Source: Acidithiobacillus marinus
GTDB taxonomy: Bacteria > Pseudomonadota > Gammaproteobacteria > Acidithiobacillales > Acidithiobacillaceae
Length of the DNA: 32,456 nt
Reading direction: 5' to 3'
Assembly (NCBI RefSeq): GCF_002847505.1
Contig: NZ_MXAV01000039.1
Location: 1-32,456, forward strand
This document shows positions 7,494 through 14,532 of the stretch, in pieces; position 1 is the stretch's first letter; each line of letters starts with the position of its first letter. The notes under the pieces are model-generated. The model was given only the letters and a program-made list of their open reading frames with translations. It was not told the origin of the DNA and searched no databases. The position numbers and the translations under genes were made by a program.

Positions 7494-8264
7494 ATGAAAA
7501 CTCATAGACCCACGATCCGAAGCCTTTATATCACGGGAAGCATTTATCTGGCTGGAATGCTTTTTGTGATTGTGATGGGCGCCCATTGCTTCCATTTGCA
7601 CCTCCCGCTATCGTTTGGCTGGTTGGGTTTAGGTATTTTGGGTAATTTTGTCATCGCTTATCCGGCTGGCATGATCTGGCATGCATTTAGATCCAAGCAG
7701 TTTGATTGGGAAATTGGTCATGCCACCCAGGCTTATTGGGTTTGTGCGACAAAGATCGCCAAAGCAGCGGTGACAATACCTGGATCGATGCGAACGCTGC
7801 ATCAACAAACCTTCCCCAAAAGCCTGCTCCAAAAAGGTTCGGTAGGTGTTCGACTCAACGGTACCCATGCGCGGGGCCGCCAGTCCGGCAAAAAATGCCG
7901 GGGTGGTGGACAATCGGCCAAAAAAGCCAGCTCCGATGATCCTGGAGGGGATGCGGGCGGAGAGCCGCCTCGCACCGTTCCTCCATGCTTTCTCAGCTTT
8001 GCCGATCTCGCGCACCGATGGGCCTGCTCGGAAAAAACGCTCCGCAATCAGGTATGCCTGGGTAAACTTCCCGCTCCGCATAAACTCCCAATCGGTCCCC
8101 GATTCCCCATTGGCGTGATCGAACAGATTGAACAAAGCGCCCTCTCTGCAAAACGCTTGTCCCCAAACCTCCTTCCGTCGTATCCGCAAGTCCCCGTTGT
8201 ACCCAGTCCACGCCGGCGTGGCCGTCCGCGCATCATTTCCCGAAAAAAGGGAGGTGACCTATGA
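7494..8264 (+). CDS. Chimeric ORF: membrane N-terminus plus HTH DNA-binding C-terminus
   Basis: One open frame carries two unlike halves. From the ATG at 7494 (ribosome site GAAGGA, 7-8 nt spacing) about 90 residues are AT-rich coding with two membrane segments (SLYITGSIYLAGMLFVIVMG and LGLGILGNFVIAYPAGMIW). From about 7780 the DNA becomes GC-rich and the protein basic. Residues about 163-210 (FLSFADLAHRWACSEKTLRN, then GKLPAPHKLPIGPRFPIGVIEQIEQ) look like an AlpA/MerR-type helix-turn-helix of the kind that controls excision in mobile elements, followed by an AT-hook-like RRRGRPRI tail. The HTH gene may really start at the ATG at 7788, although that ATG has no ribosome site. The frame may be a fusion created at the left edge of the mobilizable element. 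Domain call moderate, gene structure uncertain. Confidence 0.5.
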   Translation: MKTHRPTIRSLYITGSIYLAGMLFVIVMGAHCFHLHLPLSFGWLGLGILGNFVIAYPAGMIWHAFRSKQFDWEIGHATQAYWVCATKIAKAAVTIPGSMRTLHQQTFPKSLLQKGSVGVRLNGTHARGRQSGKKCRGGGQSAKKASSDDPGGDAGGEPPRTVPPCFLSFADLAHRWACSEKTLRNQVCLGKLPAPHKLPIGPRFPIGVIEQIEQSALSAKRLSPNLLPSYPQVPVVPSPRRRGRPRIISRKKGGDL

Positions 8265-8702
8265 GGATGCGTAACATCATTGTTTCAGGCGCAATGCTCC
8301 GTCCAACCATGGGCAACAGACGAGGGAGCGCTACTTTCCCCATATTGGCTGCGCAGTTCTTAAATGGTGTTCATACCCCGCTCAGCTTTTACGATATTCC
8401 TGGAGATCTTTCCTGGTCGGACCTGATGGTGCGGTCATCCGGTGGCTTTCCCCCCGGCGCCGATGGCGCCGACCCCCAAGGGTATTACCGGCGGGGAAAA
8501 CGAGCGATCGGGCAACAGCGCGGCATGGCCAATCCCCATGGCGATTCCAAAGCACCGAAAGACAGACGGCCAGACTCGGTGATTCGCATGCGGAAGGGAT
8601 GTCTCCCCAGGGACGGCAGAAAACATCTTTTGCAAGGAATCGGCCTGTTCGCATTGGGGGAATCGGTGAGGAGGCGGGGCTGTTGGGTGGGGAGCGAGCC
8701 AT

Positions 8703-8739
8703 GTTATCCCCCCGCGCACTACGTTTGCCGGGTGATAAC
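8703..8739. repeat. Inverted repeat GTTATC/GATAAC, candidate oriT stem
   Basis: GTTATC at 8703-8708 pairs with GATAAC at 8734-8739. The stem extends, after one mismatch, by CCC/GGG. It lies about 100 bp upstream of the MobC-like gene. The position and size fit an oriT stem bound by a relaxosome protein, but there is no direct evidence of nicking. Confidence 0.4.
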
Positions 8740-8771
8740 GTCTCGCAATGGGGTGAACCCCCTTGACCCCC

Positions 8772-8820
8772 GCCATCATCGTCACCTGCGCCCTCCGGTT
8801 GCAGGCTCGGCGATGATGGC
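8772..8820. repeat. Ten-base perfect inverted repeat just upstream of mobC
   Basis: GCCATCATCG at 8772-8781 is the exact reverse complement of CGATGATGGC at 8811-8820. Inside it a second pair, CCTGC at 8785-8789 and GCAGG at 8801-8805, would continue the stem after a small internal loop. The apical loop contains TGCGCCCTCC, which from memory resembles the IncQ-type nic region (TGCGCCCT). The repeat ends 15 bp before the mobC start and just before its ribosome site, so it could also act as an operator or leader hairpin. Confidence 0.55.
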
Positions 8821-8835
8821 CACGGAGGTTTTGCC

Positions 8836-9225
8836 ATGACGGATGAGGTTCGGAACCCCATCAAAAAGCGGGGTGGTCGTCCCCGATTGCCGGATGATGT
8901 GCATCGGACGATCAGGCGAGAGGTTTGGCTTTCTCCGGTCGAGCTGGCCGACCTGAAAGCCAAGGCCGCTGTGCAGGGATTGCGGGTTGGGGAATATATG
9001 CGATTGGTCATTACGGAGGCCAAGTTACCCACACCGCCAGTGCCGCCGATCAATCTTCAGGCATGGCAAGAACTGGCACGGTTGGCGGCCAATGCCAACC
9101 AATGTCAATGGGCTATCAATGGAGGCAAGGCCCATGCGTGGGACCGTGATTTGATTCCGCAGCTGATAGAGGCAATTCGTGCAGTCCGTTTGGCTTTGCT
9201 GGGCGTGGAGGCAGACGATGATTGA
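8836..9225 (+). CDS. MobC/TraJ-like relaxosome accessory protein
   Basis: A 129-residue protein predicted to bind oriT DNA and help the relaxase melt and nick it. After a basic N-terminus (KKRGGRPRLPDD) comes a ribbon-helix-helix-like stretch, IRREVWLSPVELADLKAKAA, then GLRVGEYMRLVITEAKLP. A bacterial mobilization-protein tail follows, with INLQAWQELARLAANANQCQWAIN (usual form INRxxWxELARxGxNLNQIA). The ATG at 8836 has GGAGG 7 nt upstream. Its stop overlaps the relaxase start by 8 nt (ATGATTGA), which indicates translational coupling. Its place directly between the oriT-like repeats and the relaxase supports the call. Confidence 0.8.
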   Translation: MTDEVRNPIKKRGGRPRLPDDVHRTIRREVWLSPVELADLKAKAAVQGLRVGEYMRLVITEAKLPTPPVPPINLQAWQELARLAANANQCQWAINGGKAHAWDRDLIPQLIEAIRAVRLALLGVEADDD

Positions 9226-11590
9226 AAAAATCATCAAAGGCACCGGTGCACGCGGATTGGCGAACTATCTGCTGGCCGAAAAAGACCATAACGGCGCGGC
9301 GCGGCCAAGGCATGATCTGATCGGCGGCACGCTTTCGGGACGTAGTGCCCGAGAACTGGCGGCAGAAATAGGGGTTTTGCGCCGGATGCGCCCGAATCTA
9401 CAGAAAGCTGTTGGTCATGTTTCCCTACGGGTTCCTGAAGGGGATCGGGTTTTGTCTGACCGGGAATGGGCCATGATCGGTGATCAATGGGCTTCAGATA
9501 TGGGCATGGATGCCTACGCCACCGTCTGTCATGGCGACCATATCCATATCCTTTTTTCCCGCATCAACAGCGATGGTTCCGTGGTTTCCGATGCTCACGA
9601 TTACCGAAGAGGGGAGGCCGCTGTCCGGAAAATAGAGCAGGATTTCGATCTGGTGAAAGTAGAACCTTCCTCTTTACTGGAGCCAGAAAATGCCCTCAAT
9701 CACAAGAAGGCCCCGACCAAAGGGGATTTCATGGCGATAGAAAAAGGCGAGATACCTGCACGCCTGTTCATGCAGCAGGCTCTGGATGCGCTCCTGGAGA
9801 AAAAGCCGACCGTGACGCAGTTCATCGAGGATCTTGAGACGCTGGGCGTCATCGTTAAGCCGAACCTGGCCACTACCGGAAAACTGTCCGGCTTTGCCTA
9901 TCACTACGGTGATTATCGCTTCACCTCAAATAGCCTGGGTCGTGGTTATACGTTTGGAAACATGCAAAAAAAGGGGCTTTCCTATGAGCAAGACAGAGAT
10001 ATTGAAAGAATACGCGCAGCAAAAGACCGAACAGCAAGTTTCCTTGCTGACGAACGCGCCGGAGATGATCCGGCAAATCCAGCAGATGCGGCAGGAGTTA
10101 TTACGGTTGCCGGAAGCGTTGGCAGTGCAGATAGCCGAGAACTTGGGGCCGATGGAGGAAATGGCTCAAGCCCTGGACCAGGGACTGGATACCCAGAGGG
10201 CGATCATGCAGCCTCTGATACAGGCCGCCGTGGACGCCATCCAGAAAGAGATGCAGATGCTTTCGCAGGACAAAGTGAAGCGGACCGTGAAAATGGCCAG
10301 GGAATCTCACAAGAAAGCGATGCAATCAAATCGGGAATTGAAGCACTGGAGGCAGGAAGCAAAGGCTTCACGGGAGGAGATTCAAAAGATACGGCAACAG
10401 TTCTGGATAGCGGCAGGATCAGCGGCGACACTGGCAGCGGTCGTGATAGGGATGATTCTGGGATTGTTACGGTAACGAACTGGAATGATCGCTTCAAAAA
10501 GGCCTCTGCGGCAAAGCGTCGGGCTAAAGAACAGCCTGACCCTGATAAGCAGAATTATTCGAGTTTGCGCGATGCTGCACACATGGCTGATCTGGTGGCG
10601 TACCTGCAGTCTATTGGCTTGCCCGTCAAAAAATCCGGGGTGAAGGATTGGGTGGTGGTTGACCGTTACCACGTAACGCAAGAAAAGGATGGGTATTTTG
10701 TCTGGTGTGACTGGGAAGGGGCTGATGGTGGTGATCCCATCGATTTTTGCGTGAAAGAAATGGGATTGAGTTTTCAGCAGGCCTTGGCCAATCTTTCAGG
10801 TTCAACGATCACGAAAAAAGCGGAAAAAAGAACGGTCCTATCTCATCAACTGCCTGTTGCTCCACCCGTCTGTCGGAATTCTGATCCGGTTATGCAATAT
10901 TTGCAGGATCGCGGTATCAGCCAAAAAACCATCCGGAGTGCCCAAGGGGCAGGGTTCTTGCGTTTTGTGGATTACAAAGGGATTCCCTCTGTGGCCTTTT
11001 GTGGCAGGGGGGATGGTCAATTGCGATCCATGACTCTCAGGCTGATCCAATCTATCCAGTCATGGGACGGGAAAAAACCACTGACAAAGTTGGAGGTAAA
11101 GCATTCCGATAAATCCTATCCAGCCATCTGGCGTGGGGATGATCCAAGTTCTGTCTGGGTTGTGGAAGGCGGCATAGACGCGTTGGCTGTTATCGATTGG
11201 TACAAGACCCATCGGAAGCCTATCCCTTCCGTCATCGTATCTGGTGGGGCAGGTGTCCGCTCGTTCTTAGACCAGACGCATGTGCAGAAGATACTGAAAG
11301 AGGCCGATACGGTTTATGTGGCTATGGAACGCGAGAAAAATACCAAAATACAGGCCAAAACTGATGCCGCGCACGAACAGCAGATCGATACAATCTGGAA
11401 GCTCGGTTGCGAAAAGGTGTTTGCCTGGATGCCGCCAGTCGACACCAAAGACATCGCCGACGCATGGAAAGCGGGGGCTTTGCCGGAACCGCATGATCCG
11501 TTGGCTCATATGCGGAAGAAAATTGGGGATGAATCCGCATCAATTTCGCCACAAGCGCCTGCAATTGTATCAACGTTTGATTGGGAGTAG
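9218..11590 (+). CDS. MobA-like relaxase fused to a Toprim/primase domain
   Basis: A 790-residue bifunctional mobilization protein. The N-terminal domain is a relaxase that would nick oriT and stay bound to the transferred strand: a candidate catalytic Tyr17 in GLANYLLAEKD, and the metal-binding His motif HGDHIH at residues 105-110 followed by ILFSRIN. Residues about 255-419 are a low-complexity G/S/D-rich linker, exactly the part that is overprinted by another gene. The C-terminal part carries a primase-type region with a CDWEGADGGDPIDFCVKE segment and a Toprim motif VVEGGIDALAV (Glu650, Asp654). I prefer the ATG at 9218 (GGAGG upstream, 8-nt overlap with mobC) over an open extension to 9179. 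The layout recalls RSF1010 MobA-RepB, but the primase type is different. The relaxase looks MOBP-like; the class needs an HMM check. Confidence 0.85.
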   Translation: MIEKIIKGTGARGLANYLLAEKDHNGAARPRHDLIGGTLSGRSARELAAEIGVLRRMRPNLQKAVGHVSLRVPEGDRVLSDREWAMIGDQWASDMGMDAYATVCHGDHIHILFSRINSDGSVVSDAHDYRRGEAAVRKIEQDFDLVKVEPSSLLEPENALNHKKAPTKGDFMAIEKGEIPARLFMQQALDALLEKKPTVTQFIEDLETLGVIVKPNLATTGKLSGFAYHYGDYRFTSNSLGRGYTFGNMQKKGLSYEQDRDIERIRAAKDRTASFLADERAGDDPANPADAAGVITVAGSVGSADSRELGADGGNGSSPGPGTGYPEGDHAASDTGRRGRHPERDADAFAGQSEADRENGQGISQESDAIKSGIEALEAGSKGFTGGDSKDTATVLDSGRISGDTGSGRDRDDSGIVTVTNWNDRFKKASAAKRRAKEQPDPDKQNYSSLRDAAHMADLVAYLQSIGLPVKKSGVKDWVVVDRYHVTQEKDGYFVWCDWEGADGGDPIDFCVKEMGLSFQQALANLSGSTITKKAEKRTVLSHQLPVAPPVCRNSDPVMQYLQDRGISQKTIRSAQGAGFLRFVDYKGIPSVAFCGRGDGQLRSMTLRLIQSIQSWDGKKPLTKLEVKHSDKSYPAIWRGDDPSSVWVVEGGIDALAVIDWYKTHRKPIPSVIVSGGAGVRSFLDQTHVQKILKEADTVYVAMEREKNTKIQAKTDAAHEQQIDTIWKLGCEKVFAWMPPVDTKDIADAWKAGALPEPHDPLAHMRKKIGDESASISPQAPAIVSTFDWE
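9984..10475 (+). CDS. MobB-like membrane protein overprinted inside the relaxase gene
   Basis: A 163-residue frame lying entirely within the relaxase gene in another reading frame. It begins at the ATG at 9984, preceded by AAGGGG at about 8 nt. The protein looks real: a helical, Gln/Glu/Lys-rich chain (AQQKTEQQVSLLTNAPEMIR, then QIQQMRQELLRLPEALAVQI and a basic KAMQSNRELKHWRQEAKASR coiled-coil) ending in one membrane helix, FWIAAGSAATLAAVVIGMIL. In contrast, the relaxase frame over the same bases is a low-complexity linker. RSF1010 has the same arrangement: mobB lies within mobA, and MobB has a membrane segment and assists transfer. Homology to MobB is inferred from layout and topology, not from sequence similarity. 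Confidence 0.7.
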   Translation: MSKTEILKEYAQQKTEQQVSLLTNAPEMIRQIQQMRQELLRLPEALAVQIAENLGPMEEMAQALDQGLDTQRAIMQPLIQAAVDAIQKEMQMLSQDKVKRTVKMARESHKKAMQSNRELKHWRQEAKASREEIQKIRQQFWIAAGSAATLAAVVIGMILGLLR

Positions 11591-11636
11591 GGAAAAATCA
11601 TCCGGCGACCATACAGAAGTTGAGCGCGATATTGAA

Positions 11637-12620
11637 TCACTCTAGCAACTTCGCCAGATCTTCTGCCCTCAAGTGCGTATAGCGTTTCAGCATCTGCAAG
11701 GTCTTGTGTCCAGTGATGGCGGCAACCTGCACAGGATTAAGTCTTTTCTCAAAGAAGCGACTGGTGGCTTCGTGACGGAGGTCGTGGAAACGCAGATCTT
11801 TTATTTCAGCGCGTTTGCAGGCTGCGGCAAATGAATGGGAAATATCTGTGCCTGGAAAAACCTTGACGTTGATGTTAGGCGGTAACTTTTTCAGGACGGC
11901 AATGGCGCGACTGGACAGTGGAATGAACCGATCTTCCCCATTTTTAGTGTCAAGTAATTGGGCAGTACATTTGGTAAAGTCAACATCTTTCCAGAGTAAC
12001 TTCTGTATCTCCCCCCGCCGCATCCCGGTTTCCAGGGCGAACAGGATGATTGCCTTTAATGATGGAGTACATTCGCCCAACAGCTTCTTTTCTTCAATCG
12101 GTGACAACCGTCGGTCCCGTGCCTTACCTGGCGATGGTTTCCGCACTGACAATACCGGATTGCGTAACCCTTCCATACGCCACTCCTTCATGGCGACCGT
12201 GTACAGATTGGAGATGATGGCGAGTTCCAGGCGGACGGAGCTATCAGAAAGTCCCGCCTTCAATCGCCGATCCCGATATTCTGCGAGGTCAGCGCCGCGA
12301 ATTCGTGATAAGTGCAGTTTGGCGATTTTGTCCATCTTGAGGTTGCCGATACGGTAGAGTTCAATCTTGCCCGATTTCTTCAGGCTAGAGACTTCTCTTC
12401 CGTAACGATCCAGAGCATCAGCCAGCGTTGTGCAGTCCGCGTCGCTCTGATTCTGCCACAATCCGCGCTCCATGGCGGATTCTGTGAGTCGTGCCCACGC
12501 TTCCGCATCCCGTTTGGTCCGAAAGGTTTTCGACTGGCTCGGATACCCCTTTTTGCGCACGATGGCTTGCCATCCGATCGTGACGCCATCCTGGTCTTCC
12601 CGTGAATTTATAGTCGCCAT
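11637..12620 (-). CDS. int: Tyrosine recombinase/integrase of the mobilizable element
   Basis: A 327-residue site-specific tyrosine recombinase. The N-terminus resembles an arm-binding domain (AIVRKKGYPSQSKTFRTKRD), residues about 60-150 the core-binding SAM-like domain, and the C-terminal catalytic domain holds the full active-site set: Arg201 in TGMRRGEI, Lys226 in DTKNGEDRFIPL, His279 and Arg282 in FHDLRHEATS, His305 in GHKTLQ and the nucleophile Tyr314 in LKRYTHL. I chose the ATG at 12620 (GGGAG 6 nt upstream) rather than a TTG at 12638. The gene starts about 90 bp from the 3' end of tRNA-Leu and reads away from it, the usual layout for integrases that use the tRNA 3' end as attB. It is convergent with the relaxase gene. 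Confidence 0.9.
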   Translation of the reverse strand: MATINSREDQDGVTIGWQAIVRKKGYPSQSKTFRTKRDAEAWARLTESAMERGLWQNQSDADCTTLADALDRYGREVSSLKKSGKIELYRIGNLKMDKIAKLHLSRIRGADLAEYRDRRLKAGLSDSSVRLELAIISNLYTVAMKEWRMEGLRNPVLSVRKPSPGKARDRRLSPIEEKKLLGECTPSLKAIILFALETGMRRGEIQKLLWKDVDFTKCTAQLLDTKNGEDRFIPLSSRAIAVLKKLPPNINVKVFPGTDISHSFAAACKRAEIKDLRFHDLRHEATSRFFEKRLNPVQVAAITGHKTLQMLKRYTHLRAEDLAKLLE

Positions 12621-12711
12621 GCTGCACTCCCGCTGCAATCAATCCGGAAGCTTAGTGCAGCATATGTGCAGCGTAAAATCAATTTGAATTTGCGAATTGA
12701 CTCTAAGTATT

Positions 12712-12796
12712 TGGTGCGAAAGGGGAGACTCGAACTCCCACGCCGTGCGGCGCTGGAACCTAAATCCAGTGCGTCTACCAATTCCGCCACTCTCGC
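12712..12796 (-). tRNA. tRNA-Leu (anticodon UAG)
   Basis: An 85-nt tRNA with a long variable arm. The acceptor strand GCGAGAG pairs with CTTTCGC (one G-U pair) and is followed by discriminator A and an encoded CCA. The D arm reads TGGCGGAATTGGTAGACGCA, and the anticodon stem-loop is CTGGA-TTTAGGT-TCCAG, giving anticodon UAG. The T arm is GGGAG-TTCGAGT-CTCCC. The gene is intact. The integrase lies directly at its 3' side, so the tRNA 3' end is the likely attachment site of the mobilizable element. Confidence 0.97.
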
Positions 12797-12851
12797 ATAC
12801 GCGCTATCTTATGCGTTATAGATCCTGAGGACAATCACAGGAGTGCCGAGC

Positions 12852-13478
12852 ATGAGCAAGATACAGCAATCCCAGCGCTTACGTCGTTTGTTGGCAGTAG
12901 AATCGGCGCGGATCATGGCAGAGGAAGGGGTCGTTGATTTTCGGGTGGCCAAGGAAAAAGCGGCGCGACGTTTGGGGACGGGCGGGGATGCCCAGCACCA
13001 TTGGCCGAATAATAGTGAAGTGGAAGCAGAATTGCAGGCTAGACTCACCCTTTTTCATGGTCCGGACCATGCCACAGATCTGCGCCAACTGCGTGAACAG
13101 GCGCTGCAAGCCATGTTATGGCTGGAAGACTTTCAACCGCGCCTGACGGGACCAGTGCTGAGTGGCACCGCGACCCGGCATGGGGTTATTACCTTGCATC
13201 TGTTTGTGGATACGCCGGAGAGCGTGATTTTCTTTTTGATGGACCAGAAAACGCCCTACGAAGAAAGCTGGCAACGTCTGCATTTCGGTGATGCTCCGGC
13301 AGAAGATTATCCCTGCCTGAAAGTAGAGCATGGCGGCGCGGAAATCCGTCTGGTCATTTTTGGTCTGGACGAAGATCGCCGAAGTCCGGCTTCACCGGTG
13401 GACGGCAAGCCCCTCAAACGATTCGGAGTCCCGCAATTACGGAAGCTGCTGGAAAAAACGCAATGCAGTGCGGTCTAA
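12852..13478 (+). CDS. Conserved hypothetical protein
   Basis: A 208-residue soluble protein that I do not recognise as a named family. It opens MSKIQQSQRLRRLLAVESARIMAEEGVVDFRVAKEKAARRLG, a basic helical N-terminus often seen in uncharacterised proteobacterial proteins, followed by an alpha/beta region with PVLSGTATRHGVITLHLFVD and HGGAEIRLVIFGLDEDRRSP. The latter resembles a nucleotidyltransferase-like scaffold, but no catalytic motif is clear. The ATG at 12852 has AGGAG 8 nt upstream; a GTG at 12843 overlaps that site and is less likely. It lies 55 bp past the tRNA-Leu gene on the other strand and marks the return to chromosomal base composition. Confidence 0.75.
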   Translation: MSKIQQSQRLRRLLAVESARIMAEEGVVDFRVAKEKAARRLGTGGDAQHHWPNNSEVEAELQARLTLFHGPDHATDLRQLREQALQAMLWLEDFQPRLTGPVLSGTATRHGVITLHLFVDTPESVIFFLMDQKTPYEESWQRLHFGDAPAEDYPCLKVEHGGAEIRLVIFGLDEDRRSPASPVDGKPLKRFGVPQLRKLLEKTQCSAV

Positions 13479-13552
13479 GGGTATCTGTGCTGCTTTTCCC
13501 CTGACCAGTGTTTGCCAGTTTATTCTTGGCCTGTAGGCAGAATGGCGGATTT

Positions 13553-14443
13553 TTATTCCTGGGGACGCAAATGCTGCCAACTGACCAGAGCTAGAGCGAT
13601 GAAAATACAGACCATGCCCACCGCTTCCCAGCCCCCGGGGGTTTCGCCCAATTGCAGCCAGGCAGTGACCACGCCAATGAGAGGGGCGGCCAGCGTGCCC
13701 ATTCCGGCAATGCCGGAAGGCAGTTTTTGCAGGGCGTAAGCCCAGAGAAAGTAGGCCAGAGCAGTTCCAGGAATGGCGTTATAGAGCAGGGCACCGACAA
13801 AAACCGGGGTCCAGTGAATAGTCAGCGGGTCAATCAACAGGGTCATGACGATCAGTCCAAGGCCGCCAAAAATGGTCTGCCAGAGGGTGCTGTTGAATAA
13901 ATCCATGCCGGGGGGCGCATAACGCTTTTGCCAGAGGGCCGAGGCCGCCCATAAAATGCCGGCAATCAGGGCAATCAGGCTGCCTGTCCACTCTCCACCA
14001 AAACTCCAGGGCTTGAGAATGGCGATCAGACCCAAAAGCGCCAGTACCACCGCCGGCCACTGCCAGCCGTGGAGTTTTTCGCCCAGCAAGGGCCAGGCAA
14101 AGACAATCAGCCAAAGCGGCATCATGTAGACGAGAATAGCGGTTTTCCCCGCCCCGCCATATTCCAGCGCCCACAGAGCCAGACCGATAAATCCGGTGGT
14201 CTGGAGCAGGCCAAAGGGAATGATGTAGCGGGCAGAGGGCATGGATAATGGTCGTTTCATCCAGAGCATCAGGGGAATGAGGACGAGCACGCTCAGCCAG
14301 ATACGGAGAGTGGCAAAAAGCAGGGGCGGGCAGTCAGTAATGGCGACTTTCATGACTACCCAGTTATATCCCCAGATCATGGAGAGCAGGGCCAGGGCGC
14401 TTAAAGGCAAAAGGGCGGCTGGCGATTTTTGATCAGAGGACAT
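13553..14443 (-). CDS. EamA/DMT-family transporter
   Basis: A 296-residue inner-membrane protein with about ten transmembrane helices in two repeats, typical of EamA (drug/metabolite transporter) exporters such as RhaT/YdcZ-type permeases. The N-terminal repeat starts ALALLSMIWGYNWVVMKVAI, and the second repeat begins about residue 150 (GSLIALIAGILWAASALWQK). The conserved PLWLIVFAWPLLGEKLHGWQ and LGETPGGWEAVGMVCIFIAL segments (the Glu of the LGE motif) are in the expected helix 4 and helix 9 positions. The substrate is unknown; relatives export amino acids or metabolites. It is separated from the upstream ene-reductase gene by 90 bp that contain a terminator hairpin, so it is probably its own unit. 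Confidence 0.85.
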   Translation of the reverse strand: MSSDQKSPAALLPLSALALLSMIWGYNWVVMKVAITDCPPLLFATLRIWLSVLVLIPLMLWMKRPLSMPSARYIIPFGLLQTTGFIGLALWALEYGGAGKTAILVYMMPLWLIVFAWPLLGEKLHGWQWPAVVLALLGLIAILKPWSFGGEWTGSLIALIAGILWAASALWQKRYAPPGMDLFNSTLWQTIFGGLGLIVMTLLIDPLTIHWTPVFVGALLYNAIPGTALAYFLWAYALQKLPSGIAGMGTLAAPLIGVVTAWLQLGETPGGWEAVGMVCIFIALALVSWQHLRPQE

Positions 14444-14470
14444 CAGTCAGAGGCTCCGAATATAGAGAAA

Positions 14471-14493
14471 GCCGGGATAGTAACTGTCCCGGC
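14471..14493 (-). terminator. Rho-independent terminator after the ene-reductase gene
   Basis: On the minus strand, GCCGGGA pairs with TCCCGGC around a 9-nt loop and is followed by TTTCTCTAT. The hairpin lies between the stop of the oxidoreductase gene and the start of the EamA gene, so it would end the tetR-hydrolase-reductase operon. The T tract is short. Confidence 0.6.
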
Positions 14494-14532
14494 AACATTC
14501 ATGTTTACTTCTGAATGGGGTTGGAAAATGCG

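Larger units (their letters stand above)
8265..8835. other. Non-coding region upstream of mobC, probable oriT region
   Basis: About 570 bp between the HTH gene and the MobC-like gene. An overlapping plus-strand frame (8261-8839) encodes a low-quality G/R/P-rich sequence without any domain, and I reject it as coding. The stretch contains GGCGCCgatGGCGCC at about 8457-8471 and two further inverted repeats (listed separately) close to the mob genes. This is where mobilizable elements usually carry their origin of transfer. Confidence 0.5.

Noticed and set aside
7741-7756. TTTGTGCGACAAAG as a possible left attachment site matching the tRNA-Leu 3' end (TTTGGTGCGAAAGG)
   Set aside because: Only about six contiguous bases agree; integrase attachment repeats at tRNA genes are normally 15 bp or longer.
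8261-8839. 192-codon plus-strand frame before the MobC-like gene
   Set aside because: No domain, biased G/R/P composition, overlaps several inverted repeats and lacks a ribosome site; better read as non-coding oriT region.
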